Positions 10,442-19,232 of a stretch of 64,000 bases of DNA are shown one piece after another. Source of the DNA: Epithemia pelagica (taxonomy: Eukaryota; Bacillariophyta; Bacillariophyceae; Surirellales; Surirellaceae); the NCBI GenBank assembly GCA_946965045.2, contig OX337234.1, positions 3,162,001 to 3,226,000 of the forward strand, written 5' to 3'. The position numbers and the translations under genes are program-made. Below the pieces are notes generated by a model, which searched no databases, was not told where the DNA came from, and saw only the letters and a list, made by a program, of their open reading frames with translations. Numbering within the stretch: the first letter of the stretch is position 1; each line of letters opens with the position of its first letter.

Positions 10442-11781
10442 CTTCTTTCAAGCCCACCGATCGTCAGAAGGTTGTTCTCGGACTTCGCTGTGGCTCCGGT
10501 TTCGGAAAAACTCACATCCTGACGGAAGCCCCTGAATTACTTGCCGCTGAGGGCTTGTACGTCACGTACAACCAGTATCAAGACTTATCGACAGACAAAG
10601 ATGATCCGGTGAAAGCTCTGCTCATTCGGCTGTTACTTGCCATGTGTGGATGCGCTTCGCAAGACGCGGGGCAGTTCTTCAAAGAGCCGGCTTCCAGACA
10701 ATTTTTTGATGTTTCGATGGAAACACTTCGTGCGTGTTTTGTCGGATATGCTAAGGAAAGATTCGAGGCCAAAGATCTTGTCATTGGTGTTGACGAGATA
10801 ATGGACCTTGCCAAACTTAGTTTTCCGGCTGCCCAGTTAGTCGTATCCGAACTTGCGTACATCTCTTTCTCATTTAAGTCCAACAAACCGGTTTCAAGAT
10901 GCACTGTCCTGGTCAGTTCTTTGGAGGGGAGTGTCTTTGCGACAAGGAGTGGGCGGCCTGTTGAAGATTGGAATCCAAGAAAGGCAAACCGCGCTGCACT
11001 TGAATATTTTGCGGCATCCACGGCAGGAGACAGGGAAAAGTATATGGCTCTTGTGAACGCAATTTGTGGCGCGCATATGCGATCGATTGTCGTTGCCTTT
11101 GATCTCCTAAAGCAGGGACACGCACCACGAGTTCGTGGCCTGTACAATTCACTACATGCAAGGATGGGATTGAAGCTGATTGGGCCAGAGTTGAGTGAGG
11201 TTTGCGTCTACGTTGAAGCATGTATCACGTCGAAAGCTGATCCATCTCCCTCCAACAACCTTGAATCAATTGTAGGAGAGGACTTGGCTGTCCCTCCAGT
11301 GATCATGATGAAGGCGTTTGACAACTCACCAGCTCTTTCTACGCGGCTTGAAGAGCTTTTGAATGCATTCCATCTTTGTGATGGAGGGCCAGGAAAGCAG
11401 CTGGAGGAAATATCCAAGGCGTATGATTTCTTTCACTATCACCCAGCCGTTAGTAATCACCCCTGGCTCGATCGTTTGGTTGTTGGACAACACTCGAAGG
11501 ATTCCTTTTGCTTGGTAATTTATCAAGACAAAGTGAATGCCGCTGACTTTCCAGATGCATGCAAGAAACTGAACAAGGCAGCGAATGTTCTATCTGGACC
11601 ACACCAAGTTTTGCTTGTCGTTAGCGTAATTAGAGCGACGACCAACACCACAGCTCAGGCGAGTCTGGAGCGACCCTACATTCTTATTAGGGAAGGAGAC
11701 GAAGTGAGTTCTTTCTATTCTCGCAATTTCGCCGAAATGGTGCGATACAGTCGGGAGAGACACCTTCTTTCTACCAATTAA
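10442..11781 (+). pseudogene. Crinkler-like NTPase gene 1, 3' half
   Basis: After the target duplication the reading frame of the split gene resumes at 10447 with Phe-Lys-Pro-Thr-Asp-Arg. It includes Walker A (Gly-Ser-Gly-Phe-Gly-Lys-Thr) upstream of the first in-frame ATG at 10555, Walker B (Ile-Gly-Val-Asp-Glu-Ile), and the C-terminal Leu-Leu-Ser-Thr-Asn. Compared with the full copies it lacks exactly 216 bp (72 codons, equivalent to 18041-18256) between Ala-Tyr-Asp-Phe-Phe and Tyr-His-Pro-Ala-Val, and it stays in frame. If translated from 10555 the product would lack the Walker A loop. Confidence 0.85.
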
Positions 11782-12156
11782 AAAACGATGTGAACTACCT
11801 AGTCGATGGAGAGGGGAGGAAAGAAGACCTGGCAATTTTCCCCCAACCATCTCCCTTCCCTTGTTCATTGGACTCTGTTGTTTGGCACTTATCAAAAGCA
11901 CAACACAAACCAACGATGACAATAGATGGCGTGTTCCGCGCTCGAGGGTCTTAGGAATATAGGCAGGATCAGCCAAGTTGTCAATTAAGCAGCTGTGCGT
12001 GTCATCCTGGAAATACCCGCACTGTGATGTTTTGTTGAGTCACGTTTTCACGAAAACTTGAAATCTCGCCACCACTGATCGTAGTGAAAACAGTCCACAA
12101 CGATACCGTCAAACAATAGACCAGCATCCTTCTAGGCCAATAATACGCAAGATAAG
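11782..12156 (+). other. Spacer between CRN-NTPase 1 and the RK-type gene
   Basis: The first ~80 bp match the 3' flank of the other CRN-NTPase copies (AGTCGATGGAGAGGGGAGG). The last ~130 bp resemble the leader of the RK-type genes, including TTTTCACGAAAACTTGAA and CAAACAATAGACCAGC. The middle ~160 bp have no match seen elsewhere. No gene was recognised. Confidence 0.6.
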
Positions 12157-12873
12157 ATGGAGTCTGATCCACAATCCTTTGATGAAGCATTGGACAACCT
12201 ATTCCGTGAACAAAATTTTCGCCCTTCCAACACCGACTCATGGCAAGCAGAGCGTGAGAAGTGGCGCTCGCTGTACGAAAGGTGCTGTGCGAGTGGAAAC
12301 CGTTTAGTAGCAACAAAAATGCTCGAAATGTTGGTATCGTACATGATTCCCATGGCCGACGATTGCAAGAAGAAAATAGCCAAGATTAAGGACGATTGCA
12401 AGAAGGAAGTACGGAAATACACAATTGAAGGTCTCCTGGTCAATCAACACGAGTTCCCTTTCACCAAGAAAGGTGGAACACTTTCAGGAGCGCATTCTTC
12501 TTCCAATTATGATCGGGCGATGGCATCTCAATCGAGACAGTTTGTAAATAAGCCCATCAACCCTGAACTACTTCCCGACCGCACAAAACGCAGGCATTCC
12601 AGTATGCTTTGTAAATTCGATGGTGGCATGCAAACATTTGGAAGTGAAGCTGACATTCAGTCGTATGTCCGGAGTGCTCTGGAAGATGCAGTCACTGTTG
12701 TCCAAGGACTGATTGATGGCAACGGTGACGGTGAGAACAACTTGCTAACGATTCGTGCTGAAGCAAGTATGTTTTCGAACAGACCGGACCTTATCGCTAG
12801 AAAGACCTTGTACCCAGTTCGTTATGAAAAAAATAGCTTCCTTCCTTCCTGGTATGTAGTGAGGGTAAGATAA
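12157..12873 (+). pseudogene. Truncated RK-type Crinkler-like gene (copy 1)
   Basis: The 238-codon frame starts MESDPQ, equivalent to Met5 of the full copies. It keeps the N-terminal helix, a short coiled coil (one Asp-Asp-Cys-Lys-Lys repeat region instead of two 75-bp units) and the first part of the nuclease-like domain, up to Arg-Pro-Asp-Leu-Ile-Ala. It then leaves homology and ends 24 codons later. The Glu-Val-Lys part of the PD-(D/E)XK site and the whole kinase-like domain are missing, so it cannot be catalytic. The deletion joins near 12797 to sequence resembling the 3' flank of the full copies from about 12960. Confidence 0.8.
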
Positions 12874-13140
12874 ACTTTGCAAAGTCCAGACTGGTGGCGT
12901 TGTCGAAGAGCTCCGTCATTCAGTGTTTTAAATGCATAAGTAGCTGATTATTGAATACCACCCTCGCCGCCTGGGCGGCTTTCTAGATTACAAACGGCTG
13001 ACACGTCCATGAGTCAACACAGATACCTATAGTCTCGCGATGCATGCATGGTTCCGTTTTGGTTTGATATATTGCCCCAGAACCATTTGGATTGAAGAAG
13101 TCCAAACTTATTGGATGATCTGAAACTGGTACGGCTCTCC

Positions 13141-15234
13141 TTATTGAGTTTGAGAGTGGTTTTGAGTGAGACGTTGCCACAAGGCCGGGTTGGTCGTTTG
13201 GAAGCGTTGAGCCATGAGGAATTTCAAATGAGATCGTATCTGATTGTGGAAGACGTTGGATCCTTGATGTGGAAACTTTGTACCGGCCGCCTTGCCATTT
13301 CTCAAATGAGCCAAGAATGCCATTTGGGGTTTCACTTGCTTGGTCCGAATTCCATGACCACTAATAGTATCATTCATGAGATACCAGGCCCAGTGCACAT
13401 AAAAGGTACGAATGGTCGATGTTCGATAAATACCCTTGGGTGCCGTTTGGTCAAAACGATAACATTGCTTTTGGTCCAATGCCAAGGCATCCAGCCGTGA
13501 TGGATGGGCACTCCGCTGGTTTGCGGGATCAGAATGATTGTTGGTGGTGGATTGGCAGGGACCAAAGGCAATCCGAGGAATGGCAATGTTATCAAACGAG
13601 TGTTGTTTGGGAGTGAGGATATATTCCTGATTCAACTGGGACAGTGTACCATTCAAGACACTTTGGGGCGACAGGGAAGACGCCCATTGTGTTGTTGTTG
13701 TTAGTGTTGTTGCGCCATTCCACGGCCGGTTCTTGGTTGACACGACAAGATATTCATCGACATCCCAATGTCCCATCCATTCCGTTTCATTTTCATAGCG
13801 ACGCAATGCGGCATTGGAGGCAATCACTTGGGCCGTATACAATCGTTTGCCGGTCCCGACATTGCACTCGGTATCCCGTTTCGGGTAATGGACGTAGGTG
13901 AGAATTCCCAGTTCGATATAGGGTTGACACAGCTCATGAACGAGGCTCTGGTATGGATCGGGGCTGTCATCGTAGAGATAAAAGTGCTGGATGATTCCCA
14001 AGGCAACATGATATTCCAACCATGACACAATGTCGAGAGGATCAATGGAGAGTCGTTGGCCGTCAGTGCCTCGTTCGTAGGATAACGACACGCGCGTCAT
14101 GAGGGACAGGTTGTGTTTTCTCTTCTTCTTCTTCTTTTTCGTTGGGTCATGGTGTGCACCAACGGTTGGAGGAGGAGGAGGAGGCCGGTACGGTTCGTCA
14201 CGGGATGGAATCGTAGTCGTCGTCCTAGTAGTAGTAGTGCGACGAGTGGTTGGAAAGGGCGGCCATGCATGAGAACAAATGGGAATGTGAGCAAGGGTGG
14301 GCATTGCGCCATATTCTTCATGGGCTCTACTGGTCGTTGTCCCCACCAATGTTGGATCCAGATTCGCCCCTGCTGTTGTATTGGTGGGTGGAAGAACCGG
14401 CCAATGGTGGTGGTTGCCAGATTGACGTGCCATTGTCAAGGACGGTTGAAGAGACAAAAACATGTTGGTTTCCGTGGCTCCACTCGGTGGCAAGCGAGAC
14501 TGGAGATGCAATGGAACGGGACATTGAATCAAGATATAAGGGACGCGTGAATAGGAGGTTGGCAGTCTCTGAAAGGGAAGCAAGGGGTGCGAGGTGACTC
14601 GCGATCCGTCCCATTCATAGACACAGTCAAACGTGACATTGCCATGCGTCGTACTACTAAACAAGTGCGCCAGATTGTTGTGGTCATGATCATGACAATT
14701 GTAATGATTTTCCACCACCAAAAAGACTTGAGTTTGATCATGTGAGCCAAAGACATCGGCCAGCAGTGGCAAAAAGGAGGATTGTGGTGCAGTAGGAGGA
14801 GGAATGGGGTACTCGCGGTAAAAGCAGTGTGCCGTGTATTGTCGAGTGAACGGTTCATTGGCATGTTGTTGTCGTTGTTGTTGTTTTGCCTCGTCTTTTG
14901 GACTGTTGTTGCTGCCTTGTTCCGATGCAAAGTCATTGTTGCTCTTGGAAAGGTATTGATCTCGCGTTTCTTTCACGACTGTCGCTGTGGCTATCGAATG
15001 CGATGGATGCTTTGGCACTTGTGGTGGTGGTTTGTCGACCTCGTGCAGCATAATGGCAAGGGAAACATCGGTCCCCGTCGCATCCGACGAGTAGAAGATG
15101 AGAGAGACATTATATTGCCTAATGGTTGCTGCACCGAGTATGCCTCCAACCAACACGCTTGAATGCTTCAAATTTCGGGGACGCGGCCGCCGTCGTTGTC
15201 GTCTGCTGGACGAAGGTGGTGGAGGAGGAGTCAT
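13141..15234 (-). CDS. GT92-like type II membrane glycosyltransferase, copy A
   Basis: The protein has 697 residues from the ATG at 15234, chosen because it starts a basic, Pro-rich tail followed by one hydrophobic segment (HSSVLVGGILGAAT), the layout of a Golgi type II protein. A low-complexity luminal stem leads to a catalytic region resembling glycosyltransferase family 92 (DUF23): Asp-Ile-Val-Ser-Trp-Leu-Glu-Tyr-His, Phe-Tyr-Leu-Tyr-Asp-Asp-Ser, and the metal-binding Asp-x-Asp in Gly-His-Trp-Asp-Val-Asp-Glu near residue 490. GT92 enzymes known in animals and plants are beta-1,4-galactan or N-glycan galactosyltransferases. The acceptor here is unknown. The open frame continues upstream to 15567 but the extra 111 codons are probably leader. 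Confidence 0.8.
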   Translation of the reverse strand: MTPPPPPSSSRRQRRRPRPRNLKHSSVLVGGILGAATIRQYNVSLIFYSSDATGTDVSLAIMLHEVDKPPPQVPKHPSHSIATATVVKETRDQYLSKSNNDFASEQGSNNSPKDEAKQQQRQQHANEPFTRQYTAHCFYREYPIPPPTAPQSSFLPLLADVFGSHDQTQVFLVVENHYNCHDHDHNNLAHLFSSTTHGNVTFDCVYEWDGSRVTSHPLLPFQRLPTSYSRVPYILIQCPVPLHLQSRLPPSGATETNMFLSLQPSLTMARQSGNHHHWPVLPPTNTTAGANLDPTLVGTTTSRAHEEYGAMPTLAHIPICSHAWPPFPTTRRTTTTRTTTTIPSRDEPYRPPPPPPTVGAHHDPTKKKKKKRKHNLSLMTRVSLSYERGTDGQRLSIDPLDIVSWLEYHVALGIIQHFYLYDDSPDPYQSLVHELCQPYIELGILTYVHYPKRDTECNVGTGKRLYTAQVIASNAALRRYENETEWMGHWDVDEYLVVSTKNRPWNGATTLTTTTQWASSLSPQSVLNGTLSQLNQEYILTPKQHSFDNIAIPRIAFGPCQSTTNNHSDPANQRSAHPSRLDALALDQKQCYRFDQTAPKGIYRTSTIRTFYVHWAWYLMNDTISGHGIRTKQVKPQMAFLAHLRNGKAAGTKFPHQGSNVFHNQIRSHLKFLMAQRFQTTNPALWQRLTQNHSQTQ

Positions 15235-15602
15235 TTTGTATCCGTATCCGTACGAAAAGTGCGGGTTTGTGTGGTGATTCGTGACAAAAAAGTGACCCGA
15301 AATATGGGGGTGGGTATCATATCCAAGTTCGGCGAGGGGGCGACAGCATTTCGTCCGGTTCGTCAGCGGCTCGTCATTCGTCAAACTCGTCACGTCAGGC
15401 CGAGGGTCGGTGACGCGACGAACTTGCAACCTTGTCACCACACCACCACCGTGATGAATGAGGTGAGAGGTTTTGGCCCTGAGTGAGTATGAATTCACCG
15501 TGAAATACTCGCCCCCGCTGGGGGGTACACCGTAAACACAACAACAAATTTTGTGCAATATCAGCAAACGATTGAAACAATCGTAGAAATCATCAAATCA
15601 TT
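15235..15602. promoter_or_regulatory. Divergent intergenic region, GT92-A / CRN fragment
   Basis: This is 368 bp between the GT92 start (minus) and a CRN header start (plus). It is nearly identical to 40230-40596, which joins the same two gene types. It carries junction motif copy 2 at 15504-15548. It is likely to hold promoters for both directions. No core promoter element was assigned. Confidence 0.55.
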
Positions 15603-15888
15603 ATGTCGAGCGACGAGCAAGGAAACATGTCTGAGCAAAGTGTTTGGGTCAAGGTCATCCAGAAAACGGGCGGAGACAATTATGAGGACCTCGGAGATCC
15701 GTTTCAGATAGTGCCGCGTCCGGCGAACGTGAGTCACTTGCGCGAGAAAGTCAAGGAAAAGGCGGCAAACAACCTTGCGCATGTTGACGCTAATGAACTC
15801 CTTGTGTTCGCGCCTGATAAAGACTACGAGAATGATAAAAATAAAATGAACCCTTGGGATGCAGTCGAGGAAATTAAAACAAGGTACT
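15603..15888 (+). pseudogene. Crinkler-like header fragment (CRN 2)
   Basis: An intact CRN-type header (MSSDEQGNMSEQSVWVKV..., about 95 codons) ends at the sequence ATTAAAACAAG, where the first unit of the tandem array begins. The frame then reads through repeat leader and stops at 16157. There is no NTPase. The fragment was cut by the left border of the tandem array. A short header-only protein of 184 residues with a nonsense tail could be made. Confidence 0.75.
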
Positions 15889-16113
15889 CCTATTTCCTAC
15901 TCCTTCCGTCTATCTCGATTGTCGATAGTCGATGTTTGTTTTTAGGAGTGCTACCTAAACGTATATATATCACAGATCACAGAGTAGACTTTCTGTCAGA
16001 CGACTTGGCTGTCTGTGCTTCGCCCGCCGCCATAGTCCAAAGACAAGAATGTCTTAGCTACGTCTGTTGCGACACAAGTTTCCAGCTCCGCGTTATTGGA
16101 AGAGCCACACACC

Positions 16114-18615
16114 ATGATGAAATGGAAAACGCAAGTCTCGTTTTCACGAAAACTTGAAATCTCACCGCGAACCACGCACCACGCATCGAAAATAGTAATG
16201 AAAACAGTCATCCTCCCTTTTGCTTCCTTGAGCACCCATGCTTTTCACGTCTTGGATACGACAAGATCGAATCCTTTTCAAGAACATGGCACAACGTTGG
16301 ATCGGTCGCCAAGACAAGTGATTCATCCATTTCAAAAACGTGCCATGGTGGTTGTTTCTCAGCATAAACCAGGAGAAAATGTGTCCGACCACAACATATC
16401 CTCTGGTCCGAACGATGAGGCATCGTCTTCAGGCGCTCTACAGCCATCCCTACCAGTGAACAACGCCAACTTCCCCGTCAAAGAAGGCAATCAAGGAAAC
16501 ATGCCTGAGCAAAGTGTTTGGGTCAAGGTCATCCAGAAAACGGGCGGAGACAATTACGAGGACCTCGGAGATCCGTTTCAGATAGTGCCGCGTCCGGCGA
16601 ACGTGAGTCACTTGCGCAACAAAGTTAAGGAAGAGGCGGCAAACAACCTTGCGCATGTTGACGCTAATGAACTCCTTGTGTTCGCGCCTGATAAAGACTA
16701 CGAGAATGATAAAAATAAAATGAACCCTTGGGATGCAGTCGAGGAAATTAAAACAAGTTCCAACAAAAGAAACGCACCGTGCCCGCTGATTGTGGTGGCA
16801 ACTAAAGAGAAGCTAAACAAGCAAGAAGAGCCATCTGCAAAGAAGGCAAAAAACTTCTCTGAGCTTGTCGCCAAGGATGACTACCAAGCCGCAGTCAAAT
16901 TGCTTAAAGAAAGTGCGGGAGGATACCTTGCAAGAGGATTCGATCCCAAGGTATACCGCGAACCTCATCTTTCTATGGGCACGTGGAACAAAAAGGAGAT
17001 TCAGCAACAACTGTGCGAAAAGCGCGAATTGATTGAAAAAAGACTTGCTTCTTTCAAGCCCACCGATCGTCAGAAGATTGTTCTCGGACTTCGCTGTGGC
17101 TCCGGTTTCGGAAAAACTCACATCCTGACGGAAGCCCCTGAATTGCTTGCCGCTGAGGGCTTGTACGTCACGTACAACCAGTATCAAGACTTATCGACAG
17201 ACAAAGATGATCCGGTGAAAGCTCTGCTCATTCGGTTGTTACTTGCCATGTGTGGATGCGCTTCGCAAGACGCGGGGCAGTTCTTCAAAGAGCCGGCTTC
17301 CAGACAATTTTTTGATGTTTCGGTGGAAACACTTCGTGCGTGTTTTGTCGGATATGCTAAGGAAAGATTCGAGGCGAAAGATCTTGTCATTGGTGTTGAC
17401 GAGATAATGGACCTTGCCAAACTTAGTTTTCCGGCTGCCCAGTTAGTCATATCCGAACTTGCGTACCTCTCTTTCTCATTTAAGTCCAACAAACCGGTTT
17501 CAAGATGCACTGTCCTGGTCAGTTCTTTGGAGGAGAGCGTCTTTGCGACAAGGAGTGGGCGGCCTGTTGAAGATTGGAATCCAAGAAAGGCAAACCGCGC
17601 TGCACTTGAATATTTTGCGGCATCCACGGCAGGAGACAAGGAAAATTATATGGCTCTTGTTAACGCAATTTGTGGCGCGCATATGCGATCGATTGTCGTT
17701 GCCTTTGATCTCCTAAAGCAGGGACACGCACCACGAGTTCGTGACCTGTACAATTCACTATATGAAAGGATGGGATTGAAGCTGACTGTGCCAGAGTTGA
17801 GTGAGGTTTGCGTCTACGTTGAAGCATGTATCACGTCTAAAGCTGATCCATCTCCCTCCAACAACCTTGAATCAATTGTTGGAGAGGACTTGGCTGTCCC
17901 TCCAGTGATCACGATGAAGGCGTTTGACAACTCACCAGCTCTTTCTAAGCGGCTTGAAGAGCTTTTTAATGCATTCCATCTTTGTGATGGAGGGCCAGGA
18001 AAGCAGCTGGAGGAAATATCCAAGGCGTATGATTTCTTTCGGGCAGAATTACGTCTACCTATTGTACCCGCCAAAGCACGTATCTGCATTCCAAAGGGTC
18101 CTGGCTTTGAGACGGCGGAATGGTTCCGGTCATTGCGTTTCCCTCAAGCCATGGAGGAGAGCCGCGACGCGCTGCTGGAAACGCGGTCCGTTCTTTGCGG
18201 GTCAAGGAGTCGAAAAGAAGTGGTTGCGACGGCGGTGGTCCCTACGTTTGGTATGTACTATCACCCAGCCGTTAGTAATCACCCCTGGCTTGATCGTTTG
18301 GTTGTTGGACAACACTCGAAGGATTCCTTTTGCTTGGTAATTTATCAAGACAAAGTGAATGCCGCTGACTTTCCAGATGCATGCAAGAAACTGAACAAGG
18401 CAGCGAATGTTCTATCTGGACCACACCAAGTTTTGCTTGTCGTTAACGTGATTGGAGCGACGACCAACACCACAGCTCAGGCGAGTCTGGAGCGACCCTA
18501 CATTCTTATTAGGGAAGGAGACGAAGTGAGTTCTTTCTATTCTCGCAATTTCGCCGAAATGGTGCGATACAGTCGGGAGAGACACCTTCTTTCTACCAAT
18601 TCGAAAACGGTGTGA
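16114..18615 (+). CDS. Crinkler-like protein, header plus P-loop NTPase (CRN 3)
   Basis: The protein has 833 residues from the first ATG of the open frame. Residues 1-129 are a basic, Ser/Thr-rich extension (possibly a targeting sequence). Translation could also begin at the header Met (16501). Residues about 130-230 are the CRN-type ubiquitin-like header, then a Lys-rich linker (Ser-Ala-Lys-Lys-Ala-Lys), a helical segment, Walker A near residue 329 (Gly-Ser-Gly-Phe-Gly-Lys-Thr) and Walker B near 429 (Gly-Val-Asp-Glu-Ile). The C-terminal ~350 residues have no fold I can name. In the CRN family such headers deliver C-terminal enzymatic modules. The role in diatoms is not known. It is unit 1 of the array, with the ancestral-type linker. 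Confidence 0.85.
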   Translation: MMKWKTQVSFSRKLEISPRTTHHASKIVMKTVILPFASLSTHAFHVLDTTRSNPFQEHGTTLDRSPRQVIHPFQKRAMVVVSQHKPGENVSDHNISSGPNDEASSSGALQPSLPVNNANFPVKEGNQGNMPEQSVWVKVIQKTGGDNYEDLGDPFQIVPRPANVSHLRNKVKEEAANNLAHVDANELLVFAPDKDYENDKNKMNPWDAVEEIKTSSNKRNAPCPLIVVATKEKLNKQEEPSAKKAKNFSELVAKDDYQAAVKLLKESAGGYLARGFDPKVYREPHLSMGTWNKKEIQQQLCEKRELIEKRLASFKPTDRQKIVLGLRCGSGFGKTHILTEAPELLAAEGLYVTYNQYQDLSTDKDDPVKALLIRLLLAMCGCASQDAGQFFKEPASRQFFDVSVETLRACFVGYAKERFEAKDLVIGVDEIMDLAKLSFPAAQLVISELAYLSFSFKSNKPVSRCTVLVSSLEESVFATRSGRPVEDWNPRKANRAALEYFAASTAGDKENYMALVNAICGAHMRSIVVAFDLLKQGHAPRVRDLYNSLYERMGLKLTVPELSEVCVYVEACITSKADPSPSNNLESIVGEDLAVPPVITMKAFDNSPALSKRLEELFNAFHLCDGGPGKQLEEISKAYDFFRAELRLPIVPAKARICIPKGPGFETAEWFRSLRFPQAMEESRDALLETRSVLCGSRSRKEVVATAVVPTFGMYYHPAVSNHPWLDRLVVGQHSKDSFCLVIYQDKVNAADFPDACKKLNKAANVLSGPHQVLLVVNVIGATTNTTAQASLERPYILIREGDEVSSFYSRNFAEMVRYSRERHLLSTNSKTV

Positions 18616-19094
18616 ACTTCCTAGTCGATGGAGAGGGGAGGAAAGAAGATCTGGCAATCCTCCCCCCCACCATCCTGGGGAGACCTTTGCAGATGATGGA
18701 CAACAGTAAGTACAAGTTTGTATTGTTCCTTCTCAAGAGGAAATTATCTTGCCCTATCTGGAAGGTTCCTTTGAACGATTCGGAAATGAGATCCAGAATA
18801 GGCATTCTTTTGACGTATATCGATTCGATATACGTCAATATCGATCCAATAATTGGAGATAACTCATAATTGTTGTGGTGATCATCCCACTCTCATCACT
18901 TTCACCGCCCATTCTCGGATTCATTCACTCGTTGCCATCATCTTTGGGGAATCGCCCGACCCCTGCTTTTGAAACCAGAGCGTGTATTGGTACTCCTATT
19001 TCCTACTCCTTCCGTCTATCTCGATTGTCGATAGTCGATGTTTGTTTTTAGGAGTACTAAACGTATATATATCACAGATCACAGAGTAGACTTT
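18616..19094 (+). other. Spacer between array units
   Basis: This is 3' flank of CRN 3 followed by the leader start of CRN 4. It contains the 29-bp palindrome at 18810-18838 and a short inverted repeat TACTCCTA...TAGGAGTA at about 18990-19056. The same spacer recurs after each unit and after the gene ending at 54340. No coding content is supported. Confidence 0.7.
18810..18838. repeat. Perfect 29-bp palindrome after CRN gene (copy 1)
   Basis: Arms of 14 bp, TTGACGTATATCGA and TCGATATACGTCAA, surround a single T. It lies ~195 bp after the CRN stop codon. Copies are at 22238-22266, 25666-25694, 29093-29121 and, with one arm mutated, 54534-54562. It could be a terminator-like hairpin, a protein-binding site or a recombination site. 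Confidence 0.9.
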
Positions 19095-19232
19095 GCACTG
19101 TCAACTGTCAGACGACTTGGCTGTCTGTGCTTCGCCCGCCGCCATAGTCCAAAGACAAGAATGTCTTAGCTACGTCTGTTGCGACACAAGTTTCCAGCTC
19201 CGCGTTATTGGTCGAGCGTCGAGCCACACACC
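19095..19232 (+). promoter_or_regulatory. Shared 5' leader of CRN-NTPase genes (unit 2 copy)
   Basis: The sequence from ACTGTCAACTGTCAG to the first ATG is repeated at 22523, 25951, 35087 and 54824. In the last two places it precedes RK-type genes instead. It contains CGTCTGTTGCGACACAAG and, just inside the coding part, the imperfect palindrome GTTTTCACGAAAAC. It is probably promoter or 5' UTR. No experimental start site is implied. Confidence 0.55.

Noticed and set aside
17184-17639. A 151-codon minus-strand frame conserved antisense to every CRN NTPase (also 20612, 24040, 41304, 52909)
   Set aside because: It is conserved only because the sense strand is. It has no family resemblance, and sense-strand motifs explain the conservation.
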